Positions 10,330 through 21,334 of a stretch of DNA of 64,000 nt are shown here, one piece after another; position 1 is the stretch's first letter, and every line of letters starts with the position of its first letter. Source of the stretch: Cynocephalus volans (Eukaryota > Chordata > Mammalia > Dermoptera > Cynocephalidae). The position numbers and the translations under genes were made by a program. The notes under the pieces were generated by a model, which worked only from the letters and a program-made list of their open reading frames with translations, did no database searches and was not told where the DNA came from. The stretch spans positions 68,743,852-68,807,851 of the forward strand of contig NC_084463.1 in assembly GCF_027409185.1 (NCBI RefSeq). The letters run 5' to 3'.

Positions 10330-13300
10330 ATGCTAGGAATAAATCAACACCTTTCAATAACAACTCTTAATGTTAAAGGCTTAAATTCCCCAATTAAAAG
10401 ACACAGACTGGCTGACTGGATCAAAAAGCAGGACCCAACTATATGCTGCCTACAAGAGACCCACCTCACCCATAAAGATTCACACAGACTAAGAGTGAAA
10501 GGATGGAAAAAGATTTACCATGCAAACAGAAAAGAAAAACGAGCTGGAGTGGCTATTCTTATATCTGACAAAATAGACTTTAAACTAAAAACCATAAAAA
10601 GACACAATGAGGGACACTACTTAATGATAAAAGGACTGATCCATCAAGAAGACATAACAATCATAAATATGTACGCACCCAATGTTGGAGCAGCCAGATT
10701 TATAAAACAAACTCTATTAGACCTAAAGAAGGAAATAGACACTAACACCATAATAGCAGGGGACCTGAACACTCCACTGTCAATATTAGACAGATCATCT
10801 AGGCAAAGAATCAGTAGAGAAACACAAGATCTAAACAAGACTCTAGACCAATTGGAATTGGCAGATATCTACAGAACATTCCACCCAACAACCTCAGAAT
10901 ATTCATTCTTCTCATCAGCACACGGATCATTCTCCAGGATAGATCACATATTAGGTCACAAATCAAGTCTCAATAAATTCAAAAAAATTGGAATTATCCC
11001 ATGTATCTTCTCAGACCACAATGGATTAAAACTAGAAATTAATAACAAACAAAACTCTGGAAACTATACAAACACATGGAAATTAAACAGCATTCTACTT
11101 AATGACATATGGGTCCAAGAAGAAATCAAGCAGGAAATCAAAAAGTTTATTGAAACTAATGAAAACAATGATACATCATACCAAAACCTGTGGGATACTG
11201 CAAAAGCAGTATTGAGGGGAAAATTTATTGCATTAAATGCTCACTTCAGAAGAATGGAAAGATGGCAAGTGAACAACCTAACACTTCACCTTAAAGAACT
11301 AGAAAAACAAGAACAATCCAATCCTAAAGTTAGCAGACGGAAAGAAATCATTAAGATCAGAGCAGAACTGAATGAAATTGAAAACCAAAAAACAATTCAA
11401 AAGATCAACGAATCAAAAAGTTGGTTTTTTGAAAAGATAAATAAAATTGACAAACCATTAGCATGGCTAACAAAAAAAAGAAGAGAGAAGACTCAAATAA
11501 CAAAAATTAGAAATGAAAAAGGCGATATTACAACTGATTCATCTGAAATACAAGGAATCATTCGAGACTAGTATAAACAACTATACGCCAACAAATTTGA
11601 AAATCTGGAGGAAATGGATAAATTTCTGGACACACACAAGCTCCCAAAACTGAACCGTGAAGACGTAGAAAATTTGAACAGACCAATAACAATAAAGGAG
11701 ATTGAAGCTGTTATCAGAAGGCTCCCAACAAAGAAAAGCCCAGGACCAGATGGATTCACAGCAGAATTTTACCAAACATTCAAAGAGGAATTGACACCGA
11801 TTCTTTACAAACTATTCCAAAAGATTGAAATGGACGCAAATCTCCCAAACTCATTCTATGAAGCAAACATCATCCTGATACCAAAACCAGGTAAAGATAT
11901 AACCAAAAAAGAAAACTACAGGCCGATATCCTTGATGAATATAGATGCAAAAATCCTCACTAAAATACTAGCAAACAGAATACAGCAACACATACGTAAA
12001 ATTATTCATCACGATCAAGTGGGATTCATCCCAGGGATGCAAGGTTGGTTCAACATACGCAAATCAATAAATGTGATAAACCATATTAACAAACTCAAAC
12101 ACAAGGACCATATGATCATCTCTATAGATGCTGAAAAAGCATTTGATAAAGTTCAGCACTCATTCATGACAAAGACCCTCTATAAGTTAGGTATAGAGGG
12201 AAAGTATCTCAACATAATTAAAGCCATATATGACAAACCCACTGCCAATATCATCCTGAATGGGCAAAAGCTGAAAGCTTTTCCTTTAAGAACAGGCACT
12301 AGACAAGGATGCCCACTCTCACCACTCCTATTCAACATAGTGTTGGAAGTACTAGCCAGAGAAATCAGAGAAGAGAAGGAAATAAAGGGCATCCAGATTG
12401 GAAAAGATGAAGTCAAACTGTCCCTGTTTGCAGATGACATGATCCTATATATCGAACAGCCTAAAACCTCTACAAAAAAACTGTTGGAATTGATAAATGA
12501 TTTCAGCACAGTAGCAGGATACAAAATCAACACACAAAAATCAGTAGCATTTCTTTTCTCCAATAGTGAACATGCAGAAAGAGAAATCAAGAAAGCCTGC
12601 CCATTTACAATAGCCACCAAAAAAATAAAATACTTAGGAATTGAGTTAACCAAGGAGGTGAAAAATCTCTATAATGAGAACTACAAACCACTGCTGAGAG
12701 AAATTAGAGAGGATACAAGAAGATGGAAAGATATTCCATGCTCTTGGATTGGAAGAATCAACATATTGAAAATGTCCATACTACCCAAAGTGATATACAA
12801 ATTCAATGCAATCCCCATCAAAATTCCAAAGACATTTTTCTCAGAAATGGAAAAAACTATTCAGACATTTATATGGAACAATAAAAGACCACGAATAGCC
12901 AAAGCAATGCTCAGCAAAAAAAAATAAAGCTGGAGGCATAACACTACCTGACTTTAAGCTATACTACAAAGCTATAATAACCAAAACAGTATGGTACTGG
13001 CATAAAAACAGACACACTGACCAATGGAATAGAATAGAGAATCCAGAAATCAACCCACACACTTACTGCCATCTGATCTTTGACAAAGGCACCAAGCCTA
13101 TTCACTGGGGAAGGGACTGCCTCTTCAGCAAGTGGTGCTGGGATAACTGGATATCCATATGCAGGAGAATGAAACTAGATCCATACCTCTCACCGTATAC
13201 TAAAATCAACTCAAAATGGACTAAGTATTTAAATATACACCCTGAGACAATAAAACTTCTTAAAGAAAACATAGGGGAAACACTTCAGGAAATGGGACTA

Positions 13301-14158
13301 GGCACAGACTTCATGAATACGACCCCAAAAGCACGGGCAACCAAAGGAAAAATAAACAAATGGGATTATATCAAACTAAAAAGCTTCTGCACAGCAAAAG
13401 AAACAATTAAAAGAGTTAAAAGACAACCAACAGAGTGGGAGAAAATATTTGCAAAATATACATCAGACAAAGGATTAATATCCAGAATATATAAGGAACT
13501 CAAACAACTTTACAAGAAGAAAACAAGCAACCCAATTAAAAAATGGGCAAAAGAGCTAAGTAGGCATTTCTCTAAGGAAGATATACAAATGGCCAACAGA
13601 CATATGAAAAAATGCTCAACATCACTCAGCATCCGGGAAATGCAAATCAAAACCACATTGAGATACCATCTAACCCCAGTTAGGATGGCTAAAATCCAAA
13701 AGACTATGAACGATAAATGATGGCGAGGCTGCGGAGCAAAAGGAACTCTCATACATTGTTGGTGGGACTGCAAAATGGTGCAGCCTCTATGGAAAATGGT
13801 ATGGAGGTTCCTTAAACAATTGCAAATAGATCTACCATACGACCCAGCCATCCCAGTGTTGGGAATATACCCAGAGGAATGGAAATCATCAAGTCGAAGG
13901 TATACCTGTTCCCCAATGTTCATCGCAGCACTCTTTACAATAGCCAAGAGTTGGAACCAGCCCAAATGCCCATCATCAGATGAGTGGATACGGAAAATGT
14001 GGTACATCTACACAATGGAATACTACTCAGCTATAAAAACGAATGAAATACTGCCATTTGCAACAACATGGATGGACCTTGAGAGAATTATATTAAGTGA
14101 AACAAGTCAGGCACAGAAAGAGAAATACCACATGTTCTCACTTATTGGAGGGAGCTAA
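10330..14158 (+). pseudogene. L1 ORF2p (copy B), disabled
   Basis: Endonuclease/reverse transcriptase; the restored length would be 1275 codons, the same as human ORF2p. The endonuclease residues Asn14 and Glu43 and the 'GDLNTP', 'DHILGH' and 'SDHNG' motifs are visible. The RT motif FADD is at residues 700-703 (12427-12438), and a Cys/His cluster lies near residues 1130-1147. Three lesions stop it: TAC to TAG at 11569-11571 (codon 414), one extra A in the A9 run 12916-12924, and TGC to TGA at 13718-13720, the first Cys of the C-terminal motif (codon 1130). Stop at 14156-14158. Confidence 0.92.
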
Positions 14159-14390
14159 AAATTAATATATAAATTCACACACACACATACCCACATACAC
14201 ACACAAACCGAGGGGGGGGGGGAAGAAGATATAACAACCGCAATTGTTTGAAGTTGATGCAACAGACAAACGGAGGGGACATGGTTGGGGGGGAGTGGGG
14301 GAGGGAGAAGGGAGGGAGGTTTTGGTGATGGGGAGCATTAATCAGCTACAATGTATATCGACAAAATAAAATTAAAAAAAAAAAAAAAAA
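14159..14390 (+). other. L1 copy B 3' UTR with G-rich tracts and poly(A)
   Basis: A short (about 215-base) 3' UTR. It has a CA-rich stretch, an uninterrupted G run (about 14212-14221) and a polypurine block of several G runs (about 14286-14319), then AATAAA at 14365-14370 and a long A run. Polypurine 3' UTR tracts that can form G-quadruplexes are a known L1 trait. Copies A and C carry the same plan. Confidence 0.8.
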
Positions 14391-14404
14391 AAAAACGAAT
14401 GAAA
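14391..14404. repeat. TSD of L1 copy B, right
   Basis: Second copy of 'aaaaacgaatgaaa'; copy A ORF2 resumes immediately after it. Confidence 0.85.
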
Positions 14405-14534
14405 TACTGCCATTTGCAACTACATGGATGGACCTCGAGAGAATTATATTAAGTGAAACAAGTCAGGCACAGAAAGAGAAATACCACATGTTCTCACTTA
14501 TTGGTGGGAGCTAAAAATTAATATATAAATTCAC

Positions 14535-14592
<58 letters not shown>

Positions 14593-14816
14593 CGGGGGGG
14601 CGGGGAAGAAGATATAACAACCATAATTACTTGAAGTTGATACGACAAGCAAACAGAAAGGACATTGTTGGGCGGGAGGGGGGGAGGGAGAAGGGAGGGA
14701 GGTTTTGGTGATGGGGAGCAATAATCAGCCACAATGTATATCGACAAAATAAAATTTAAAAAAAAAAAAAAAAGAAAGAAAATAAGTAAATACATTGTGA
14801 ATAATGGAAAAAAAAT
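14405..14816 (+). mobile_element. L1 copy A, 3' end
   Basis: This contains the last about 36 codons of copy A ORF2 (stop 14512-14514) and a 3' UTR with a pure (CA)n microsatellite at 14532-14589. It continues with a G run, a polypurine block, AATAAA at 14748-14753 and an A run to 14774. About 34 further bases follow ('gaaagaaaataagtaaata...') and then a second short A run directly before the TSD, a double-tail layout that may be a small 3' transduction. Confidence 0.85.
14532..14589 (+). repeat. (CA)n microsatellite in L1 3' UTR
   Basis: An almost pure CA array with one interruption. It has expanded relative to the short CA-rich segment of copy B at the same place in the element, so it grew after or during copy A's insertion. 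Likely polymorphic. Confidence 0.9.
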
Positions 14817-14830
14817 AGATATACTTTGAA
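14817..14830. repeat. TSD of L1 copy A, right
   Basis: Exact second copy of 'tagatatactttga'. The old repeat resumes after it. Confidence 0.85.
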
Positions 14831-15006
14831 GGAAAGGCCAACAATACTCGCTGGAGAATTGGTCAGAGGGTGGGATATGAGAGAAAGTGAGGAGTCAGGG
14901 AACTTCAAGGTTTTTAACCCAAGCATCTAAAAAATAGAATTTATATTTACTATGAAGAGATGACTGTGGAATGAGCAGGTTTTAGGGAGCTCAAGATTTT
15001 GGTCTT
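14831..15006 (+). repeat. Old dispersed repeat, part 2 of 3
   Basis: A short piece ('...gagagaaagtgaggagtcagggaacttcaaggtttttaa...') continues the family sequence left at 3286. It is interrupted again at 15006 by copy C. The last 16 bases are copy C's left TSD. Confidence 0.6.
14991..15006. repeat. TSD of L1 copy C, left
   Basis: 'tcaagattttggtctt' at 14991-15006 is repeated exactly at 21319-21334, bracketing copy C. Confidence 0.9.
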
Positions 15007-15224
15007 TTTTTTTTTTTTTTTTTTAATTTTATTTTGTCGATATACATTGTGGCTGATTATTGCTCCCCATCACCAAAACCTCCCTCCCTTCTCCCTCCCC
15101 CTCTCCCCCCCCGACAATGTCCTTTCTGTTTGCTTGTTGTATCAACTTCAAATAATTGTGGTTGTTATATCTTCTTCCCCCCCCCCCCTGGTTTTTGTGT
15201 GTGTGTGAATTTATATATTAATTT

Positions 15225-18200
15225 TTAGCTCTCACCAATCAGTGAGAACATGTGGTATTTCTCTTTCTGTGCCTGACTTGTTTCACTTAATATAATTCTC
15301 TCAAGGTCCATCCATGTTGTTGCAAATGGCAGTATTTCATTCGTCTTTATAGCTGAGTAGTATTCCATTGTGTAGATGTACCACATTTTCCGTTTCCACT
15401 CATCTGATGATGGGCATTTGGGCTGGTTCCAACTCTTGGCTATTGTAAAGAATGCTGCGATAAACATTGGGGAACAGGTATACCTTCAACTTGATGATTT
15501 CCATTCCTCTGGGTATATTCCCAACACTGGGATAGCTGGGTCGTATGGTAGATCTATCTGCAATTGTTTGAGGAACCTCCATACCATTTTCCATAGAGGC
15601 TGCACCATTTTGCAGTCCCACCAACAATGGATGAGAGTTCCTTTTTCTCCGCAGCCTCGCCAGTATTTATCGTTCATAGTCTTTCGGATTTTAGCCATCC
15701 TAACTGGGGTTAGATGGTATCTCAGTGTGGTTTTGATTTGCATTTCCCGGATGCTGAGTGATGTTGAGCATTTTTTCATATGTCTGTTGGCCATTTGTAT
15801 ATCTTCCTTAGAGAAATGCCTACTTAGCTCTTTTGCCCATTTTTTAATTGGGTTGCTTGTTTTCCTCTTGTAAAGTTGTTTGAGTTCCTTATATATTCTG
15901 GATATTAATCCTTTGTCAGATATATATTTTGCAAATATTTTTTCCCACTCTGCTGGTTGTCTTTTAACTCTGTTAATTGTTTCTTTTGCTGTGCAGAAGC
16001 TTTTTAGTTTGATATAATCCCATTTGTTTATTTTTCCTTTGGTTGCCCGTGCTTTTGGGGTCGTATTCATGAAGTCTGTGCCCAGTCCTATTTCCTGAAG
16101 TGTTTTTCCTATGTTTTCTTTAAGAAGTTTTATTGTTTCAGGGTGTATATTTAAATCCTTAATCCATTTTGAGTTGATTTTAGAATACGGTGAGAGGTAT
16201 GGATCTAGTTTCATTCTCCTGCTTATGGATATCCAGTTATCCCAGCACCATTTGCTGAAGAGGCAGTCCCTTCCCCAGTGAATAGGCTTGGTGCCTTTGT
16301 CAAAGATCAGATGGCAGTAAGTGTGTGGGTTGATTTCTGGATTCTCTATTCTATTCCATTGGTCAGTGTGTCTGTTTTTATGCCAGTACCATACTGTTTT
16401 GGTTACTATAGCTTTGTAGTATAGCTTAAAATCAGGTAGTGTTATGCCTCCAGCTTTATTTTTTTTGCTCAGCATTGCTTTGGCAATGCGTGGTCTTTTA
16501 TTGTTCCATATAAATTTCTGGATAGTTTTTTCCATTTCTGAGAAAAATGTCTTTGGAATTTTGATGGGGATTGCATTGAATTTGTATATCACTTTGGGTA
16601 GTATGGACATTTTCAATATGTTGATTCTTCCAATCCAAGAGCATGGGATATCTTTCCATCTTCTTGTATCCTCTCTCATTTCTCTCAGCAGTGGTTTGCA
16701 GTTCTCATTATAGAGATTTTTCACCTCCTTGGTTAACTGAATTCTTAAGTATTTTATTTTTTTGGTGGCTATTGTAAATGGGTAGGCTTTCTTGTTTTCT
16801 CGTTCTGCATGTTCACTATTGGAGAAAAGAAATGCTACTGATTTTTGTGTGTTGATTTTGTATCCTGCTACTGTGCTGAAATCATTTATCAATTCCAACA
16901 GTTTTTTTGTAGAGGTTTTGGGCTGTTCGATATATAGGATCATGTCATCTGCAAACAGGCACAGTTTGACTTCATCTTTTCCAATCTGGATGCCCTTTAT
17001 TTCCTTCTCTTCTCTGATTGCTCTGGCTAGTACTTCCAACACTATGTTGAATAGGAGTGGTGAGAGTGGGCATCCTTGTCTAGTGCCTGTTCTTAAAGGA
17101 AAAGCTTTCAGCTTTTCCCCATTCAGGATGATATTGGCAGTGGGTTTGGCATATATGGCTTTAATTATGTTGAGATACTTTCCCTCTATACCTAACTTAT
17201 AGAGGGTCTTTGTCATGATGAGTGCTGAACTTTATCAAATGCTTTTTCAGCATCTATAGATACGATCATATGGTCCTTGTGTTTGAGTTTATTAATATGG
17301 TGTATCACATTTATTGATTTGCGTATGTTGAACCAACCTTGCATCCCTGGGATGAATCCCACTTGATCATGATGAATAATTTTACGTATGTGTTGCTGTA
17401 TTTTGTTTGCTAGTATTTTAGTGAGGATTTTTGCATCTATATTCATCAAGGATATTGGCCTGTAGTTTTATTTTTTGGTTATATCTTTACCTGGTTTTGG
17501 TATCAGGATGATGTTTGCTTCATAGAATGAGTTTGGGAGATTTGTGTCCGTTTCAATCTTTTGGAATAGTTTGTATAGAATCGGTGTCAATTCCTCTTTG
17601 AATGTTTGGTAAAATTCTGCTGTGAATCCATCTGGTTCTGGGCTTTTCTTTGTTGGGAGCCTTCTGATAACAGCTTCAATCTCCTTTATTGTTATTGGTC
17701 TGTTCAAATTTTCTACGTCTTCACGGTTCAGTTTTGGGAGCTTGTGTGTGTCCAGAAATTTACCCATTTCCTCCAGATTTTCAAATTTGTTGGTGTAAAG
17801 TTGTTTATAGTAGTCTCGAATGATTCCTTGTATTTCAGATGAATCAGTTGTAATATCGCCTTTTTCATTTCTAATTTTTATTATTTGAGTCTTCTCTCTT
17901 CTTTTTTTTGTTAGCCATGCTAATGGTTTGTCAATTTCAAAAAAAAACAACTTTTTGATTCGTTGATCTTTTGAATTGTTTTTTGGTTTTCAATTTCATT
18001 CAGTTCTGCTCTGATCTTAATGATTTCTTTCCGTCTGCTAACTTTAGGTTTGGATTGTTCTTGTTTTTCTAGTTCTTTAAGGTGAAGTGTTAGGTTGTTC
18101 ACTTGCCATCTTTCTATTCTTCTGAAGTGAGCGTTTAATGCAATAAAATTTCCCCTCAATACTGCTTTTGCAGTATCCCACAGGTTTTGGTATGATGTAT

Positions 18201-19041
18201 CATTGTTTTCATTAGTTTCAATAAATTTTTTGATTTCCTGCTTGATTTCTTCTTGGACCCATACGTCACTAAGTAGAATGCTGTTTAATTTCCATGTGTT
18301 TGTATAGTTTCCAGAGTTTCGTTTGTTATTAATTTCTAGTTTTAATCCATTGTGGTCTGAGAAGATACATGGGATAATTCCAATTTTTTTGAATTTATTG
18401 AGACTTGATTTGTGTCCTAATATGTGATCTATCCTGAAGAATGATCCATGTGCTGATGAGAAGAATGAATATTCTGAGGTTGTTGGGTGGAATGTTCTGT
18501 AGATATCTGCCAATTCCAATTGGTCTAGAGTCTTGTTGAGATCTTGTGTTTCTCTACTGATTCTTTGCCTAGATGATCTGTCTAATATTGACAGTGAGGT
18601 GTTCAGGTCCCCTGCTATTATGGTATTAGTGTCTATTTCCTTCTTTAGGTCTCATGGAGTTTGTTTTATAAATCTGGCTGCTCCAACATTGGGTGCGTAC
18701 ATATTTATGATTGTTATGTCTTCTTGATGGATCAGTCCTTTTATCATTAAGTAGTGTCCCTCATTGTGTCTTTTTATGGTTTTTAGTTTAAAGTCTATTT
18801 TGTCAGATATAAGAATAGCTACTCCAGCTCGTTTTTCTTTTCTGTTTGCATGGTAAATCTTTTTCCATCCTTTCACTCTTAGTCTGTGTGAATCTTTATG
18901 GGTGAGGTGGGTCTCTTGTAGGCAGCATATAGTTGGGTCCTGCTTTTTGATCCAGTCAGTCAGTCTGTGTCTTTTGATTGGGGAAGTTAAGCCTTTTACA
19001 TTAAGAGTTGTTATTGAAAGGTGTTGATTTATTCCTAGCAT
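15225..19041 (-). pseudogene. L1 ORF2p (copy C), disabled
   Basis: The ATG lies at 19041-19039. In coding order the lesions are: TTA to TGA at 18654-18652 inside the endonuclease domain; the 10-bp deletion near 17938-17950; GAA to TAA at 17470-17468; the 1-bp deletion near 17217-17222; and CGA to TGA at 15488-15486. The 10-bp and 1-bp deletions are identical to those in copy A. The longest remaining piece (17216-15486) still shows the FADD motif. The first Cys of the C-terminal motif is Tyr here (codon at 15665-15663). The reading ends at the usual stop at 15225. Confidence 0.92.
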
Positions 19042-19228
19042 TTTATTGGTTGTTTGGTTGTCTTACGTGTCTTTTGTTCATTGCTTTCTGATTTGCTGTT
19101 TGGTTTCTTTGTTTGTTGGTTCCTTAGGTTGTAGACAGTGTTTTTGTTAGCTTGTTTTCTCTTCATGAATGCCATTGTTATTATACTAGTGGGTATAGAT
19201 TTTTCTTGGGTTTTTATGACAGTGGTAG

Positions 19229-20209
19229 TTATTTTTCAGGAACCAAACCCAGTACTCCCTCTAGGATTGCTTGTAAGGGTGGTCGTGGGATAGTGGACTC
19301 CCGCAGTTTTTGTTTGTCTGAGAAATATACTATTTGCCCCTCATTTCGGAAGGATAGGCTTGCAGGGTAGAGTATTCTCGGCTGGCAATCTTTGTCTTTT
19401 AGTATTTTGAAAATATCATCCCATTCCTTTCTAGCTTTTAGGGTTTGTGATGAAAAGTCTGATGTTAACCTGATTGGCGCTCCCGTATAGGTGATTTGAC
19501 ACTTCTCTCTTGCAGCTTTTAAGATTCTCTCTTTGTCTCTGAGTTTTGCCAATTTGACTATGACATGTCTTGGAGAAGGTCTTTTTGGGTTGAATACATT
19601 TGGAGATCGTTGAGCTTCCTGGATCTGAAGATCTGTGATTTTTCCTATACCTGGGAAGTTTTCTGCCACTATTTTGTTGAATATGTTTTCAATAGAGTCT
19701 CCATTTTCCTCCCCTTCTGGAATACCCATGACTCGGATATTTGATCGCACAAGGTTGTCTGATATCTCTCTCAGATTTTCTTCAATGTCCTTGATTCTTT
19801 TTTCTTTCTTTTTGTCTGCTTGTTTTATTTCAAACAGCCCATCTTCAAGTTCAGAGGTTCTCTCTTCAACTTCGACAAGCCTGCTGGTTAAACTCTCCGT
19901 TGTGTTTTTTATTTCGCTGAATAACTTCTTCAGTTCAGCAAGTTCTACTACTTTTTTTTTCAGGACATTGATTTCCTTGTACATTTCCTCTTTCAGATCC
20001 TGTATACTTTTCCTCATTTCATCATGATGTCTAGCTGAGTTTTCTTGTATCTCATTCAGTTTCCTTAGAATTATCACTCGAAATTCCTTGTCAGTTATTT
20101 CAAGGGCTTCTTGTTCTATAGGATCTAGAGTTTGAGATTTATTAACTTTTGGTGGTGTACTTTCTTGATTTTTTGTATTTCTGGTATCTTTTTTTTGGTG
20201 TTTATTCAT
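19229..20209 (-). CDS. L1 ORF1p, intact (copy C)
   Basis: 326 residues, collinear with the copy B protein and open throughout. The ATG is at 20209-20207; the frame extends 6 codons upstream to a GTG. Coiled coil, RRM-like and C-terminal domains are all present. About 18 residues differ from copy B, including 'YPASLSF' in place of 'YPARLSF' in the conserved C-terminal segment and several changes near the end ('RESTIPRPPLQ'). With the 5' promoter end missing and an inactive ORF2, expression is doubtful. Confidence 0.85.
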   Translation of the reverse strand: MNKHQKKDTRNTKNQESTPPKVNKSQTLDPIEQEALEITDKEFRVIILRKLNEIQENSARHHDEMRKSIQDLKEEMYKEINVLKKKVVELAELKKLFSEIKNTTESLTSRLVEVEERTSELEDGLFEIKQADKKKEKRIKDIEENLREISDNLVRSNIRVMGIPEGEENGDSIENIFNKIVAENFPGIGKITDLQIQEAQRSPNVFNPKRPSPRHVIVKLAKLRDKERILKAAREKCQITYTGAPIRLTSDFSSQTLKARKEWDDIFKILKDKDCQPRILYPASLSFRNEGQIVYFSDKQKLRESTIPRPPLQAILEGVLGLVPEK

Positions 20210-21318
20210 TGTGGCAGGGGGTTTCACAGTCCACCGGTTTGAGACTAATGACTAACTAGGATGTTGCTGTGGTTGCCAATTTGGTATGGCTACCTCTGTG
20301 ACTGCTCAGTTGGCCTCTAGTGCCTTGTGTGTGTGGTTGCCTCGGGTCTTGGGCTTCTCCGGGGAGCCACCTTTCTGGTCAGCTTGGACTCTGCTGGGCT
20401 GGTGGATCACGTACCACAGGGTGTGTGATCTCTGTTGAGCTTTCACTTCCTGTGCAGTACTTCTCCCCGTTCCGTGTGCTCTGGCCCAGGCTGTTAGATC
20501 GTGCAGTGGCGACCCCACCAGGTGTGTGGTTTCTGTCTAGTCTCCACCTCCCTGGCCGCACGTCACCCCACTCTGTGCACACTGTGCTGGGCTGGGGCAT
20601 GTCTTCTGCACCCCTTGTCTATCAGCTGGGCCTTCAAGACCCTGCTCGGCACTGCCTCGCCCAGGAAGTGTACCAGGTTTCTGCTAGGCACAGACGACCG
20701 GTCTCTCTGGGTGCCTTTGTAGCTCTATGTAGATCTTTCTCGGGTCTTGTTCACCTTTGTATCCCCCCGGTATAAACTGAGTCTAGCGCCCGCCTGCAGC
20801 CTGCTCTCCGGCAGGTTCAAGCGAAGCGACCTGGGAACTCTCCTACCCCACTATTCCCAACCAGAAATTCGTTAGGCTTTTTTCCAGACTGGTGGCCGCA
20901 GAGATGGTATCTGCCTCCCAGTAACAGGAAGTTTACCGGGGGCCGGAGTCCAGGGTGTGGTCGAGTGACAGACGGCCCACCCGTACTTCCTTGCCCTCCC
21001 AACACTGGCCGGGGATGCCCCCCGCCACCAGCCCCGCCAGAGAACCGCGGAGGGAGTGGGAGGGGAGGCCGGTCCGCAGGCTCTGGAAAGCCCCGCGCCG
21101 GGCCAAGCAAGTGGGAAGGCTCAGTGATGGCCGAGCAGGGCGGAGCTGCCCGCACCTGGGAAAATGGAGGCAGCACCGGGGTGGTGAGAGGCCTGGTGGT
21201 GCAGGCAGGAGCCGGGTGGGCCTCTGCCCCCCGAACAGAGCTGGGCCAAGGGTCACTCACAGGGTTGTGCCAGGTCGGGTGCTCGCTCTCTGTCTCTGGT
21301 TTGTTGCCTTCCCCGTTC
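20210..21318 (-). other. L1 copy C partial 5' UTR
   Basis: GC-rich 5' UTR homologous to copy B about 8065-9161. The first about 450 bases are absent, so the canonical start region is lost. The antisense frame seen in copy B is also open here, on the plus strand (20302-20775). Confidence 0.8.
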
Positions 21319-21334
21319 TCAAGATTTTGGTCTT
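21319..21334. repeat. TSD of L1 copy C, right
   Basis: Exact second copy of 'tcaagattttggtctt'. Confidence 0.9.

Larger units (their letters stand above)
7608..14390 (+). mobile_element. Full-length L1 (copy B)
   Basis: A complete element of about 6.78 kb: GC-rich 5' UTR (7608-9161), ORF1 (9162-10142), spacer (10143-10329), ORF2 (10330-14158), and a short 3' UTR with G-rich tracts, an AATAAA at 14365-14370 and a poly(A) run. It sits inside the 3' part of copy A and has a 14-bp TSD. ORF1 is open; ORF2 has two nonsense codons and a frameshift, so the element cannot move on its own now. Divergence from copies A and C looks low (a few percent by eye), so all three are young on a mammalian scale. 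Confidence 0.95.
15007..21318 (-). mobile_element. 5'-truncated L1 on the minus strand (copy C)
   Basis: About 6.3 kb, tail on the left: poly(T) 15007-15024, polyadenylation signal (tttatt on plus) at 15028-15033, 3' UTR to 15224, ORF2 19041-15225, ORF1 20209-19229, partial 5' UTR to 21318. The 5' truncation equals copy B position about 8065, so roughly 450 bases, including the YY1-like start site, are missing. It has a 16-bp TSD. ORF1 is open and ORF2 is broken by lesions, several of which are shared with copy A. Confidence 0.95.

Noticed and set aside
14511-14795. Minus-strand frames rich in Cys-Val repeats
   Set aside because: Translations of the (CA)n microsatellite and polypurine tract of the L1 3' UTR.
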